Positions 9,195 to 19,184 are shown, counted from the first letter of the stretch. The stretch is 64,000 bases of DNA from Pseudomonas asiatica (GCF_009932335.1 NZ_BLJF01000001.1:2790001-2854000), one strand, 5' to 3'. A program made the numbers and translations. The notes: a model not told the origin generated them from the sequence alone.

Positions 9195-9226
9195 CAAAAA
9201 CGCCCAGGCGAACTCGCCCGGGCGCT
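9195..9226 (-). terminator. Terminator/attenuator between ahpC and ahpF
   Basis: On the minus strand GCGCCCGGGCGAGTTCGCCTGGGCG is followed by TTTTTG. The arms pair over ten bases with one G-T wobble. It lies between the ahpC stop (9289) and the ahpF start (9164), so it should reduce readthrough into ahpF. Confidence 0.72.
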
Positions 9227-9288
9227 TTACGGGGCGGTAGGTAGTTCAGCTTTGGCGGCTGGCTACCGCCCGCGACATACACATCGGC

Positions 9289-9852
9289 TTAGATCTTGCC
9301 GACGAGGTCCAGCGACGGGGCCAGGGTGGCTTCGCCTTCTTTCCACTTGGCCGGGCAAACTTCGCCTGGGTGAGCGGCAACGTACTGGGCAGCCTTCACC
9401 TTGCGCAGCAGTTCGGCAGCATCGCGACCTACACCACCGTCGTTCAGTTCGACGATCTTGATCTGACCTTCCGGGTTGATCACGAAGGTACCGCGATCGG
9501 CCAGGCCGGCTTCTTCGATCAGCACGTCGAAGTTGCGCGAGATGACGTGGGTCGGGTCACCGATCAGTGGGTACTGGATCTTGCCGATGGTGTCCGAAGT
9601 GTCGTGCCAGGCTTTGTGGGTGAAGTGGGTGTCGGTGGACACACCGTAGATTTCCACGCCCAGCTTCTGGAACTCGGCGTAGTTGTCAGCAAGGTCACCC
9701 AGCTCGGTCGGGCAGACGAAGGTGAAGTCGGCCGGGTAGAAGAACACGACAGACCACTTGCCTTTCAGGTCGGCTTCGCTGACCTGGACGAACTCGCCTT
9801 TGTGGTAGGCGGTGGCGTTGAACGGTTTGACCTGGCTGTTGATGATTGGCAT
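9289..9852 (-). CDS. ahpC: Alkyl hydroperoxide reductase subunit C (peroxiredoxin)
   Basis: A 187-residue typical 2-Cys peroxiredoxin. The peroxidatic Cys47 lies in [14 protein letters not shown] and the resolving Cys166 in [11 protein letters not shown]; Arg and Thr of the active site context ([11 protein letters not shown]) are present. It reduces H2O2 and organic peroxides and is recharged by AhpF. The ribosome site GAAGGAGCG is strong, in keeping with high expression. OxyR control is expected from other bacteria, but I could not identify a convincing OxyR site by eye. Confidence 0.97.
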   Translation of the reverse strand: MPIINSQVKPFNATAYHKGEFVQVSEADLKGKWSVVFFYPADFTFVCPTELGDLADNYAEFQKLGVEIYGVSTDTHFTHKAWHDTSDTIGKIQYPLIGDPTHVISRNFDVLIEEAGLADRGTFVINPEGQIKIVELNDGGVGRDAAELLRKVKAAQYVAAHPGEVCPAKWKEGEATLAPSLDLVGKI

Positions 9853-10177
9853 GAGAGACGCTCCTTCATGGGGTTGGAATCAGTTGATGGAGAGAATCCT
9901 AACCGCTGGTCCCGATAAAGGCTCATTGGCAAAGCTCATGCTTTTGATTGGTTTTGGCTATAACCGAGGATAATTGATAGAAGGGAATGGGCTGAGCAAA
10001 GGATTGCGGGGTCATGCCCCTGACTCCATGGTCGTGTCACTCCTGTAGGAGCGGCCTTGTGTCGCGATGGGCTGCGAAGCAGCCCCTGTGTATCTCACGA
10101 TTGCAGAAATACTGGGGGCTGCTTCGCAGCCCATCGCGACACAAGGCCGCTCCTACAACGGTATGCGTTCCGTTGAG
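9853..10177. other. ahpC upstream region and ahpC-gor intergenic space
   Basis: No gene seen in these 325 bases. The part next to ahpC is A+T-rich (for example ATAATTGATAG and TTTTGGCTATAACC) and should carry the ahpC promoter. The remainder is occupied by a REP pair at 10043-10156. Confidence 0.6.
10043..10156. repeat. Long inverted REP pair
   Basis: gtaggagcggccttgtgtcgcgatgggctgcgaagcagcccc and its near-exact reverse complement (ggggctgcttcgcagcccatcgcgacacaaggccgctcctac) flank a 30-base loop. The long perfect arms after the gor stop codon could form a very stable hairpin. This is a different REP subtype from the gcgggcatgcccgc copies. Confidence 0.85.
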
Positions 10178-11533
10178 TCAGCGCGTCGCGGTGCGCATGG
10201 TCACGAACTCTTCGGCCGCCGTCGGGTGCACGCCGATGGTTTCATCGAACTGTTGCTTGGTCGCACCAGCCTTCAGGGCAATGCCCAGGCCCTGGATGAT
10301 CTCGCCGGCGTCGGGGCCAACCATGTGGCAGCCCAGCACCTTGTCGGTTTCGGCATCGACCACCAGCTTCATCAGGGTCTTTTCCTGGATGTCGGTCAGG
10401 GTCAGTTTCATCGCACGGAAGCGGCTCTCGAATACCTGCACCTTGTGCCCTGCCTCCAGCGCCTGCTCCTCGGTCAGGCCCACGGTGCCGATGGGCGGCT
10501 GGCTGAATACTGCGGTGGGGATGTTCTGGTAGTCCACCGGGCGGTATTGCTCAGGCTTGAACAGGCGCCGGGCCACGGCCATGCCCTCGGCCAGAGCCAC
10601 CGGGGTCAGTTGCACGCGGCCAATCACGTCGCCAATGGCCAGGATCGACGGCGCGGTCGTCTGGTACTGCTGGTCAACCCGAATGTAACCGCGTGCATCC
10701 AGCTCGACGCCGGTGTTTTCCAGGCCCAGGTTGTCCAGCATCGGGCGCCGGCCGGTGGCATAGAACACGCAATCGGTGACCAGCTCGCGGCCATCCTTGA
10801 GGGTGGCCTTGAGGCTGCCGTCCTCTAGCTTGTCGATGCGCTGGATGTCGGCATTGAACTGCAGGTCGAGGCCGCGCTTTTCCAGTTCTTCCTTCAGGTG
10901 CGTGCGCACCGAACCGTCGAAGCCACGCAGGAACAGGTCGCCACGGTACAGCAGCGTGGTAGCCGACCCCAGGCCCTGGAAGATGCCGGCGAACTCGACG
11001 GCAATGTAGCCACCGCCCACCACCAGCACCCGGCGTGGCAGGTCCTTGAGGTAGAAGGCTTCGTTGGAGGTGATGGCCAGTTCCTTGCCCGGAATGTCCG
11101 GCACCTGTGGCCAGCCACCGGTGGCGATGAGGATGTGCTCGGCGGTGTAGCGCTGGCCTTCCACTTCCACTTCATTGGCACCGGTCAGACGCGCATGCCC
11201 CTGCAGCAAGGTAACCCCGCTGTTGACCAGCAGGTTGCGGTAGATGCCGTTGAGGCGCTCGATTTCCCGGTTCTTGTTGGCAATCAGGGTGCCCCAGTCG
11301 AAGTGCCCTTCTTCCAGGGTCCAGCCGAAGCCTGCGGCCTGCTCCAGTTCGTCGGCGACGTGTGCGCCGTACACCAGCAGCTTTTTCGGCACACAGCCGA
11401 CGTTGACGCAGGTGCCGCCCAGGTAGCGGCTCTCGGCCACTGCCACCTTTGCCCCGAAGCCGGCGGCAAACCGCGCCGCGCGCACACCGCCGGACCCGGC
11501 ACCAATCACGAACAGATCAAAATCGTAGGCCAT
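10178..11533 (-). CDS. gor: Glutathione-disulfide reductase
   Basis: A 451-residue class I pyridine nucleotide disulfide oxidoreductase. The FAD-binding [14 protein letters not shown] motif is at the N-terminus, and the redox pair Cys42/Cys47 in [13 protein letters not shown] identifies the glutathione reductase group. The NADPH-binding [11 protein letters not shown] motif is mid-protein and the C-terminal catalytic His-Pro-Thr ([15 protein letters not shown]) is present. It regenerates GSH in the cytoplasm using NADPH and complements the neighbouring AhpCF system. Start and length fit the family. Confidence 0.95.
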   Translation of the reverse strand: MAYDFDLFVIGAGSGGVRAARFAAGFGAKVAVAESRYLGGTCVNVGCVPKKLLVYGAHVADELEQAAGFGWTLEEGHFDWGTLIANKNREIERLNGIYRNLLVNSGVTLLQGHARLTGANEVEVEGQRYTAEHILIATGGWPQVPDIPGKELAITSNEAFYLKDLPRRVLVVGGGYIAVEFAGIFQGLGSATTLLYRGDLFLRGFDGSVRTHLKEELEKRGLDLQFNADIQRIDKLEDGSLKATLKDGRELVTDCVFYATGRRPMLDNLGLENTGVELDARGYIRVDQQYQTTAPSILAIGDVIGRVQLTPVALAEGMAVARRLFKPEQYRPVDYQNIPTAVFSQPPIGTVGLTEEQALEAGHKVQVFESRFRAMKLTLTDIQEKTLMKLVVDAETDKVLGCHMVGPDAGEIIQGLGIALKAGATKQQFDETIGVHPTAAEEFVTMRTATR

Positions 11534-11571
11534 GTATTCACTCTCCTAGGCAGGCGCCCAGCATAACGCAC

Positions 11572-11690
11572 TGGGGCCGCTTTGCGACCCTTCGCGGGCC
11601 CGCCAGCTCCCACAGTACCGGCGCAACCTTGAAGGCCTGCACAATACCTGTAGGAGCGGGCGTGCCCGCGAAGGGCTGCAAAGCAGCCCC
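11572..11690. repeat. Paired REP elements (inverted)
   Basis: ggggccgctttgcgacccttcgcgggcccgccagctcccaca at about 11572-11614 and tgtaggagcgggcgtgcccgcgaagggctgcaaagcagcccc at about 11649-11690, between the galU stop and the gor start. Confidence 0.8.
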
Positions 11691-11721
11691 AGTTATCAGC
11701 TTTGATACAAGTAGCGGCTTA

Positions 11722-12561
11722 TCAGTAAGCCTTGCCAGTCTTGTAGTAGTTCTCGAAGCAGAAGTTGGTCGCGTCGATGTAACCCTCGGCGCCACCGCAG
11801 TCGAAACGCTTGCCTTTGAACTTGTAGGCGATCACGCAGCCGTTCTGCGCCTGTTGCATCAGGGCGTCGGTGATCTGGATCTCGCCACCTTTGCCCGGCT
11901 CGGTGTTGGCGATGATGTCGAAGATGTCCGGGGTCAGGATGTAGCGACCAATGATCGCCAGGTTCGACGGGGCGTCTTCCGGCTTTGGCTTCTCGACCAT
12001 GTTGGTGACACGGAAAATGTCGTCACGGATCATGTCGCCGGCGATCACGCCGTACTTGTTGGTTTCCTGCGGATCGACTTCCTGGATGGCGACGATCGAG
12101 CAACGGAACTGGTTGTACAGCTTGACCATCTGGGTCAGTACGCCGTCACCTTCCGGGTTCACGCACAGGTCGTCCGCCAGCACCACGGCGAACGGCTCGT
12201 CGCCGATCAGCGGGCGGCCAGTCAGGATGGCGTGGCCCAGGCCTTTCATTTCGGTCTGGCGGGTGTAGGAGAACGAGCACTCGTCGAGCAGGCGACGGAT
12301 ACCAACCAGGTATTTTTCCTTGTCGGTGCCCTTGATCTGGTTTTCCAGCTCGTAGCTGATGTCGAAGTGGTCTTCCAAAGCACGCTTGCCGCGCCCGGTG
12401 ACGATGGAGATCTCGTTCAGACCGGCATCCAGTGCCTCTTCAACGCCATACTGGATCAGTGGCTTGTTGACCACCGGCAGCATTTCCTTGGGCATGGCTT
12501 TGGTAGCGGGCAGGAAGCGGGTGCCGTAACCGGCTGCCGGGAACAAGCATTTTTTGATCAT
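11722..12561 (-). CDS. galU: UTP-glucose-1-phosphate uridylyltransferase
   Basis: A 279-residue nucleotidyltransferase making UDP-glucose from UTP and glucose-1-phosphate for LPS and exopolysaccharide synthesis. The N-terminal nucleotide-binding loop FPAAGYGTRFLPATK and the following MPKEMLPVVNKPLIQY are diagnostic, and DGVLTQMV/ANTEPGKGGEIQITDAL segments match GalU rather than RmlA. Length is normal. It is followed by a REP pair and then gor in the same direction; galU-gor linkage is common in pseudomonads. Confidence 0.95.
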   Translation of the reverse strand: MIKKCLFPAAGYGTRFLPATKAMPKEMLPVVNKPLIQYGVEEALDAGLNEISIVTGRGKRALEDHFDISYELENQIKGTDKEKYLVGIRRLLDECSFSYTRQTEMKGLGHAILTGRPLIGDEPFAVVLADDLCVNPEGDGVLTQMVKLYNQFRCSIVAIQEVDPQETNKYGVIAGDMIRDDIFRVTNMVEKPKPEDAPSNLAIIGRYILTPDIFDIIANTEPGKGGEIQITDALMQQAQNGCVIAYKFKGKRFDCGGAEGYIDATNFCFENYYKTGKAY

Positions 12562-12705
12562 ATACGTCCTTACAAAAGGCTAGGCCAGTGGAATTCGGCG
12601 CAGTCTAATCAGGCGGCAGTCACCTTACAATGCCCTACCTGTGGCCGATCGATGGGAAGATAGAGATAACCCAGTGTAGATAGTTCCGGGGGATCGTAAA
12701 TATTG

Positions 12706-12732
12706 CTGTCATCCATGACAGATGGATGACAG
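12706..12732. repeat. Perfect 11-bp inverted repeat
   Basis: CTGTCATCCAT (12706-12716) and ATGGATGACAG (12722-12732) flank GACAG, so two overlapping palindromes (CTGTCAT-CC-ATGACAG and the outer repeat) are nested. It lies about 145 bases upstream of galU and could be an operator or a transcript-end structure. Confidence 0.6.
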
Positions 12733-12743
12733 GAAATCGGGGT

Positions 12744-12796
12744 TTCCTGTACTGGCCTCTTCGCGGACAAGCCCGCGAGGAGGCCAGTACAGGCAA
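12744..12796. repeat. REP-like palindrome after tsdA
   Basis: cctgtactggcctcttcgcgg and ccgcgaggaggccagtacagg form a long imperfect hairpin immediately after the tsdA stop at 12801. It could act as a Rho-independent-like 3' end although no T-run follows. Confidence 0.7.
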
Positions 12797-12800
12797 TACA

Positions 12801-13715
12801 TCAGCTACCGGTGCCCTGCCCTATGAGCACACCATCGACCTTCTGCCCATACAGGTTCACCCCGTCATTGGCATGGAACTTCACCCGCGTTTTCTCGATG
12901 GAACCCTCCACCAGCCGCGGGTCCTGCGGCCGTTCATGGCGATTGACCCAGGCCGCCACATCCCAGGCCTGCTGATCGCTAAGGCTGCCCGGCTTGCCCA
13001 GCGGCATGTTGTACTTGATGAACGACGCCGCGGTATTGATCCGGTGCATGCCGGCGCCCCAGTTGTAGGAGTCCTTGCCCCACAACGGCGGCATCACGTA
13101 CTCGCCCGCCACCTTCTGCCCTTCGCCATTGTCGCCGTGACAAATCGCACACTGCTCACGATAAACCTGCTGACCGCGCTTGAAGTCGTATCCGCCCTTT
13201 GGCTGCGGCACCTCCGGGTACCCGCGCCCGGCAATCTCGACGCCGGTCGGCGCCTTGGTCGACAGCCAGTAGGAATACACCGCCAGCGCCGTCATCTGCG
13301 GGCTATCGGCCGCAGGCGGCTTGCCGTTCATGCTGAACTGGAAGCAGCCCTGGATGCGCTCGGCATAGGTGTTGACCTTGTCATTTTTCTTGCGGTAGGC
13401 GGGGTACATCGGGTACGCCCCCCACATCGGCGCGGAATGCGCCAGCCGCCCCTGGTCAAGGTGGCAGTTGCTGCAGTTCATGCCGTTGCCCACAGCCTGG
13501 GGCATCAACCTGCGGGTGTCGACGAACAAGGCATGCCCCTCGCGTACCATCTTGCCAAAGGCATTGTCAGGCAACTCGCTTTCCGCTGGTGGCACGAACT
13601 GCGGCGCGGCCTGCACGCCAGGCACTTTCAACTGCGACTGGTCTTCCATGGCAATCTGGGCGGCGTGTGCGCTGCCCATGGCCAGCAGCAGCAGGGCTGG
13701 AATCATCGGTTTCAT
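12801..13715 (-). CDS. tsdA: Di-heme thiosulfate dehydrogenase, TsdA-like
   Basis: A 304-residue periplasmic di-heme c-type cytochrome with a Sec signal peptide (residues 1-18, cleavage after AHA). Heme sites are Cys81-Ser-Asn-Cys-His85 and Cys189-Ala-Ile-Cys-His193. Cys124 in RIQGCFQFSMNG sits where TsdA enzymes have the unusual cysteine axial ligand to heme 1, and Met237 in NMPLG matches the heme 2 ligand. TsdA couples two thiosulfate molecules to tetrathionate. The start overlaps the stop of the preceding cytochrome gene (ATGA), the tsdB-tsdA arrangement known from P. stutzeri. Family recall, not a search. Confidence 0.82.
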   Translation of the reverse strand: MKPMIPALLLLAMGSAHAAQIAMEDQSQLKVPGVQAAPQFVPPAESELPDNAFGKMVREGHALFVDTRRLMPQAVGNGMNCSNCHLDQGRLAHSAPMWGAYPMYPAYRKKNDKVNTYAERIQGCFQFSMNGKPPAADSPQMTALAVYSYWLSTKAPTGVEIAGRGYPEVPQPKGGYDFKRGQQVYREQCAICHGDNGEGQKVAGEYVMPPLWGKDSYNWGAGMHRINTAASFIKYNMPLGKPGSLSDQQAWDVAAWVNRHERPQDPRLVEGSIEKTRVKFHANDGVNLYGQKVDGVLIGQGTGS

Positions 13716-14362
13716 GGCTTGACCTCCTGGCTGGCGGGGCGGGCGAAGAACTCGGCAACGGCCTTGATCTCGTCATCGGTCATGGCCTTGGCCACGCCGA
13801 CCATCAGCTGGTTGGGGTCATTGCTGCGCGTGCCGTCACGCCAGGCATTGAGCTGCGCCACCAGGTAACTGGCGGGCTGGCCGGCCAAGGGCGGGAAGTG
13901 TTCGCCAACCCCGCCACCGCCCGGGCCATGGCATTGCACGCAACCAGGAATCTGCCGGCTCCAGTCACCGTACAGGGCCATGCGGGTGGTGGGGTCATCG
14001 GCGATCTGCTGGCGACGCAGGTCGCCGGCAGGGTCTGCCGGCAGGCTGGCCAGATAGGTGCTGACCGCCTCGATCTCATCCTCGCTCAGGGCATTGGCAA
14101 GCGGCTCCATCACCGGCTGCTTGCGGCTGCCGTTGCGCCAATCATGCAATTGCTTGCTGAGGTAAGCGGCCGGCAGCCCGGCCAGGCGTGGGAAGCCGGC
14201 AGCGGCAATGCCTTTGCCGTCCGGGCCATGGCAACCCAGGCAAGCCATGGCGGCGGGGTTGGCCCCACCCTGGGTGAAGACTTTCTGGCCATCGGCGGCA
14301 TGCGCCGTGGGCCAGGCCAGGATCAGCAGGCTGCCGACCAAGGCGCGACTCAACGGTGTCAT
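13712..14362 (-). CDS. tsdB: Di-heme cytochrome c, TsdB-like electron acceptor
   Basis: A 216-residue periplasmic cytochrome with signal peptide (about residues 1-22) and two homologous c4-type domains, with heme sites CLGCH at 41-45 and CVQCH at 141-145. Each domain has a downstream Met ligand candidate (PVMEPLANALS; NQLMVGVAKAM). It precedes and overlaps tsdA by four bases, so it most likely takes electrons from TsdA and hands them to a terminal oxidase. ATG 14362 is preferred over GTG 14365 for spacing to AAAGGAG. A general cytochrome c4 role is the alternative. Confidence 0.8.
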   Translation of the reverse strand: MTPLSRALVGSLLILAWPTAHAADGQKVFTQGGANPAAMACLGCHGPDGKGIAAAGFPRLAGLPAAYLSKQLHDWRNGSRKQPVMEPLANALSEDEIEAVSTYLASLPADPAGDLRRQQIADDPTTRMALYGDWSRQIPGCVQCHGPGGGGVGEHFPPLAGQPASYLVAQLNAWRDGTRSNDPNQLMVGVAKAMTDDEIKAVAEFFARPASQEVKP

Positions 14363-14439
14363 CACGAATCTCCTTTTCTATTGTTATAAGCTTAGGCTTA
14401 AAACATATAAGTAAAAGGAGCGTGATCAGTTGCCCTGGA

Positions 14440-14799
14440 TCAACTACCGGAAATGCATTGGGTGGCTGCGGTGCGCACGTCGCCCAGGCGCAGCGGGAAA
14501 TTGTTCAGCCGCTCGTGCAGCTTGATGCTGCTGCCGCTGCCACGCTTGTCGATATCCACCAGCGCCGCCGGGCCCACGCCCGAGCTGATTTTTTGCGGCA
14601 CGATCAGCCGCAGGCCATCGCCACGCTGCTCTTCCACAAGCGGGTCCCGGGTATCGGCCAGCTTCTGCTTGACGCAATCGGCATACGCGCGTGGGGACTT
14701 GCCCGAGATTACATCCAGCGTTTCATGCGACTGTTCCAGTTCCGTAACACTCACACAGCCACCCAGCGTCATCGCCAACGCCGCCACCATCCACTTCAT
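14440..14799 (-). CDS. Putative lipoprotein, 119 aa
   Basis: From ATG 14799 (GAGGT eight bases upstream) the protein starts MKWMVAALAMTLGGCVSVTEL, a lipoprotein signal with lipobox TLGGC, so the mature protein should start at Cys15 and be anchored in the outer membrane. The remaining roughly 105 residues contain two further Cys (ADCVKQKLAD and ATQCISG) that could form a disulfide. No family recognised. It is transcribed toward the tsdBA promoter but is separated from it by 77 bases. Confidence 0.75.
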   Translation of the reverse strand: MKWMVAALAMTLGGCVSVTELEQSHETLDVISGKSPRAYADCVKQKLADTRDPLVEEQRGDGLRLIVPQKISSGVGPAALVDIDKRGSGSSIKLHERLNNFPLRLGDVRTAATQCISGS

Positions 14800-14959
14800 T
14801 TGCAGCACCTCTGCCTTCAAGAATCCGCTTTGACCACAGCCAGGCTGTTTTGCTCCCTGCTTTGGCAGATTTATCTATGCCTGGCGGAACAGCGCGGCAG
14901 TGTAACCCGACATCGTGGTATCTTTCGCCTTTGCAGAACCAATCCTTGCGGAGCATCAC

Positions 14960-15262
14960 ATGAAATTCGTACACCAGCGCGAGCACCTGAACGAGGACGA
15001 TATCGTCGTCATCGAGTGCTCCCAGCGCTGCAATATCCGCCTGATGAACGACGCCAACTTCCGCAGCTTCAAGAACGGCGGCCGTCATACCTACCACGGT
15101 GGCCATTTCGACAAGTTCCCGGCGAAGATCACCGTGCCAAGCACCGGTTTCTGGAACATCACCATCGATACCGTGACCACCCGCCCGATCTCGGTTACCC
15201 GCAAGCCAACCTTGACCCACAAGATCAAGATCGTCCGTCGTTCATCGTCGAAACTCAGATAA
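14960..15262 (+). CDS. DUF1883 domain protein, 100 aa
   Basis: A 100-residue protein that matches my recollection of DUF1883: MKFVHQREHLNEDDIVVIEC, then CNIRLMNDANFRSFKNGGRHT, then a predicted beta-rich segment ending in basic residues. DUF1883 occurs alone or fused to TIR and other signalling domains; its biochemical role is unknown to me. ATG 14960 follows TTGCGGAGC. It is seven bases upstream of a 56-codon ORF and probably in one operon with it and the nitronate monooxygenase gene. Confidence 0.8.
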   Translation: MKFVHQREHLNEDDIVVIECSQRCNIRLMNDANFRSFKNGGRHTYHGGHFDKFPAKITVPSTGFWNITIDTVTTRPISVTRKPTLTHKIKIVRRSSSKLR

Positions 15263-15269
15263 GGCCACC

Positions 15270-15440
15270 ATGACCCAGACCACCAAGTACGTCATCAAGT
15301 ACAAGCTCGACGGCCAGCGCCGCTGGGACTTCGCGCTGATGCCCGACGCCTCCCTCGAACAAGCCCTGGAAGCCCTGCGCAAGATTCACGGCGAAGACGC
15401 CGAGAAGATCAGCGACATCCAGGTCAGCAAAGCCTTGTAA
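15270..15440 (+). CDS. Small protein, 56 aa
   Basis: A 56-residue ORF (MTQTTKYVIKYKLDGQRRWD to QVSKAL) seven bases after the DUF1883 gene, with AAGGCCACC just upstream. It reads as a compact alpha/beta unit: a basic strand, an acidic helix (SLEQALEALRKIHGEDAEKI) and a final strand. Codon use is like its neighbours. Its position between the DUF1883 gene and the nitronate monooxygenase gene, with short gaps, argues for a real gene. No family recognised. Confidence 0.7.
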   Translation: MTQTTKYVIKYKLDGQRRWDFALMPDASLEQALEALRKIHGEDAEKISDIQVSKAL

Positions 15441-15483
15441 ATACCCGCCCCACCGTACCGCCCGCCCGCGCAAGGAGAATCGC

Positions 15484-16572
15484 ATGAGCCACTGGCCCGA
15501 CCGCCGCATCCTCGACCTGCTGGGCATCGAGTTGCCCATTCTGCAGGCCCCCATGGCCGGTGCGACGGGCTCGGGCATGGCCATTGCCGTGGGCCTGGCG
15601 GGCGGTTTGGGCGCCCTGCCCTGCGCCATGCTCACGGGCGACCAGGTGCGCACCGAGATCGCTGCCTTCCGCGCCGGCTGCCCGGGCCGCCCGTTGAACC
15701 TGAACTTCTTCTGCCACCAGCCGCCAGCGCCCGATGCCGAGCGCGATGCACGCTGGAAGCAGGCGCTACAGCCCTATTACAGCGAAGTGGGAGCCGACTT
15801 CACGGCGCCCACGCCGGTGTCCAACCGGGCGCCTTTCGACGAACATAGCTGCCAGCTGGTCGAGCAACTGCGCCCGGAGGTGGTGAGCTTCCACTTCGGC
15901 CTGCCACATGCCGACCTGCTGCAACGGGTAAAGGCCAGTGGTGCCAAGGTGCTGTCCAGCGCCACTACAGTAGAGGAAGCCGTGTGGCTGGAGCATCACG
16001 GCTGTGATGCGATCATTGCCATGGGCTATGAGGCGGGCGGCCATCGCGGCATGTTCCTCAGCGACGATATCACCAGCCAGATCGGCACCTTCGCGCTGGT
16101 GCCGCAGGTGGCCGATGCGGTCAGCGTCCCGGTGATTGCCGCTGGCGGCATTGCTGACCACCGCGGCCTGTTGGCGGCATTGGCCTTGGGTGCTTCGGCA
16201 GTGCAGATCGGAACGGCGTACCTGTTCTGCCCCGAGGCCAAGGTGTCGCCGGCGCATCGCCAGGCCCTGGACAGCGCCCCGGCCAGCGACACGGCGCTGA
16301 CCAACCTGTTCACTGGCCGACCGGCGCGTGGCATCAACAACCGCATCATGCGCGAGCTGGGGCCGATGAGCGATTTGGCCCCGCACTTCCCGCTGGCCGG
16401 CGGCGCCTTGATGCCTTTGCGGGCGATTACGGATCCGCAGGGCAATAGCGATTTCAGCAACCTCTGGTCGGGGCAGGCGTTGCGGCTGGGCAGGCATATG
16501 CCGGCGGGTGAGTTGACCCGGGAGATTGCCGAAAAGGCGCTGGCCATGATCGGCCGCCAGGCGTCTGCATAA
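15484..16572 (+). CDS. Nitronate monooxygenase (2-nitropropane dioxygenase family)
   Basis: A 362-residue FMN-dependent TIM-barrel enzyme. The N-terminal DLLGIELPILQAPMAG and the phosphate-binding segments AMGYEAGGHRG and VIAAGGIADHRGLLAALALG are family signatures, with the expected His of AGGHRG. Members oxidise propionate-3-nitronate and related alkyl nitronates to protect metabolism. Ribosome site AAGGAGAATCGC is strong. It may be co-transcribed with the two small genes upstream. Substrate assignment within the family is not possible from sequence reading alone. Confidence 0.88.
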   Translation: MSHWPDRRILDLLGIELPILQAPMAGATGSGMAIAVGLAGGLGALPCAMLTGDQVRTEIAAFRAGCPGRPLNLNFFCHQPPAPDAERDARWKQALQPYYSEVGADFTAPTPVSNRAPFDEHSCQLVEQLRPEVVSFHFGLPHADLLQRVKASGAKVLSSATTVEEAVWLEHHGCDAIIAMGYEAGGHRGMFLSDDITSQIGTFALVPQVADAVSVPVIAAGGIADHRGLLAALALGASAVQIGTAYLFCPEAKVSPAHRQALDSAPASDTALTNLFTGRPARGINNRIMRELGPMSDLAPHFPLAGGALMPLRAITDPQGNSDFSNLWSGQALRLGRHMPAGELTREIAEKALAMIGRQASA

Positions 16573-16605
16573 GCAGGTCTGGCCCCTTCCCGGCCCATGG
16601 CCTAC

Positions 16606-17410
<805 letters not shown>

Positions 17411-17411
<1 letters not shown>

Positions 17412-18091
17412 TGCCACTGGATGCCAGTGACCTGGGTGCCATCTGGCTGACCGTGAAACTGGCCAGCATGACCACCCTCATCCTGCTGATCGTCGGCACG
17501 CCCATCGCCTGGTGGCTGGCGCGCACGCGCTCGTGGTTGCGCGGGCCGGTGGGCGCGGTGGTGGCCTTGCCGCTGGTACTGCCACCCACAGTGATCGGTT
17601 TCTACCTGCTGATCGCCCTCGGCCCACATGGCTGGCTGGGCCAGGCGACCCAGGCGCTGGGCCTGGGCAGCGTGGTGTTCAGTTTTACCGGCCTGGTAAT
17701 AGGCTCGGTGATCTACTCCATGCCGTTCGTGGTCCAGCCGCTGCAGAATGCCTTCGGCGCCATTGGCCAGCGCCCGCTGGAAGTGGCCGCGACGCTGCGC
17801 GCCAGCCCCTGGGACACCTTCGTCCACGTGGTGCTGCCGTTGGCCCGTCCGGGCTTCATCACCGCCAGCATCCTCGGTTTCGCCCACACGGTGGGCGAGT
17901 TCGGCGTGGTGTTGATGATTGGCGGCAACATCCCCGACAAGACACGCGTGGTCTCGGTGCAGATCTTCGACCATGTCGAGGCCATGGCCTATTCGCAAGC
18001 GCACTGGCTGGCCGGTGCCATGCTGGTGTTCTCGTTCCTGGTGCTGCTCCTGCTTTACGCAGGACGCCGCGGCAAGGCTGGCTGGAGCTGA
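17411..18091 (+). CDS. modB: Molybdate ABC transporter permease
   Basis: A 226-residue inner-membrane permease with about five or six membrane spans. The binding-protein-dependent transport motif with EAA-like sequence appears near [24 protein letters not shown], and the family segment [11 protein letters not shown] is present early. It overlaps the last base of modA and is followed by modC after one base, so translation is coupled. It forms the channel through which ModA delivers molybdate. Confidence 0.94.
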
Positions 18092-18092
18092 A

Positions 18093-19184
18093 ATGAGCGC
18101 ATCGATTGTGGCGCGCCTGCAACTGGCACGCGACGACTTCACCCTGGACGTAGACCTGCACCTGCCCGGCCGCGGCATCAGTGCGTTGTTCGGCCACTCC
18201 GGTTCTGGCAAGACCAGCTGCCTGCGTTGCCTGGCGGGGCTGGAACGGGCCGCCAGCGCCTACATCGAGGTCAACGGCGAAGTCTGGGAAGACAGCGCCC
18301 GCGGATTCTTTCTGGCACCACACCTGCGCCCGGTAGGCTACGTGTTCCAGGAGGCCAGCCTGTTCCCGCACCTGTCGGTACGCGGCAACCTGGAGTTCGG
18401 CTGGCGCCGGGTGGCCGCTGCCGAGCGCAAGGTCAGCCTAGACCTGGCCTGCCAGCTGCTGGGTATCGGCCACTTGCTGGCACGCCGGCCGGCGACCTTG
18501 TCCGGTGGCGAGGCGCAGCGGGTGGGCATTGCCCGCGCCCTGCTCAGCAGCCCGCGCCTGCTGTTGATGGACGAGCCACTGGCTGCCCTCGACGGGCCGC
18601 GCAAACGCGAAATCCTGCCCTACCTGGAACGCCTGCACGACGAACTGGACATCCCGCTGGTGTATGTCAGCCATGCCCAGGAAGAAGTGGCGCAGCTGGC
18701 CGACCACCTGGTGTTGCTGGAGCAAGGCCAGACAGTGGCCAGCGGCCCGATCGGCGAAACCCTGGCCCGCCTCGACCTGTCGCTGGCCGAGGGCGAGGAT
18801 GCCGGCGTGGTGTTTGAAGGCCTGGTGGTGGCACATGACGCGCACTACGACCTGCTCGACCTGCGCCTGCCCGGCAACGACGGGCCGCTGTTGCGTATCA
18901 CCCACCCTGCCCAGGTGATGGGCAGCACCTTGCGGGTCAAGGTGCAGGCGCGTGACGTCAGCCTGGCCCTGGCAGCTGACAGCACTTCGAGCATTCTCAA
19001 CCGCTTGCCGGTGCGCGTGCGCGAAAGCCGCCCGGCCGCCAACCCGGCCCATGTATTGGTCAGCCTGGATGCTGGCGGCAACGCCTTGCTCGCGCGCATC
19101 ACCCGCTTCTCGGCAGACCAGCTCGGCCTGCACCCGGGCCAGGTGCTGTTTGCCCAGATCAAGTCGGTGGCGCTGCTGGGCTGA
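18093..19184 (+). CDS. modC: Molybdate ABC transporter ATP-binding protein
   Basis: A 363-residue ABC ATPase. Walker A GHSGSGKT is at 34-41, the Q-loop in [13 protein letters not shown] at about 81-93, signature [15 protein letters not shown] at 135-149 and Walker B LLLMDEP just after. The C-terminal part (about 290-363) is a TOBE/Mop domain that binds molybdate and can feed back on transport. It is the last gene of modABC and is followed by the topoisomerase IB gene after 57 bases. Confidence 0.94.
   Translation: MSASIVARLQLARDDFTLDVDLHLPGRGISALFGHSGSGKTSCLRCLAGLERAASAYIEVNGEVWEDSARGFFLAPHLRPVGYVFQEASLFPHLSVRGNLEFGWRRVAAAERKVSLDLACQLLGIGHLLARRPATLSGGEAQRVGIARALLSSPRLLLMDEPLAALDGPRKREILPYLERLHDELDIPLVYVSHAQEEVAQLADHLVLLEQGQTVASGPIGETLARLDLSLAEGEDAGVVFEGLVVAHDAHYDLLDLRLPGNDGPLLRITHPAQVMGSTLRVKVQARDVSLALAADSTSSILNRLPVRVRESRPAANPAHVLVSLDAGGNALLARITRFSADQLGLHPGQVLFAQIKSVALLG

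Noticed and set aside
9853..9990. OxyR-binding site upstream of ahpC
   Set aside because: ATAG/CTAT half-sites exist, but the spacing does not match the four-half-site pattern; I do not claim it.
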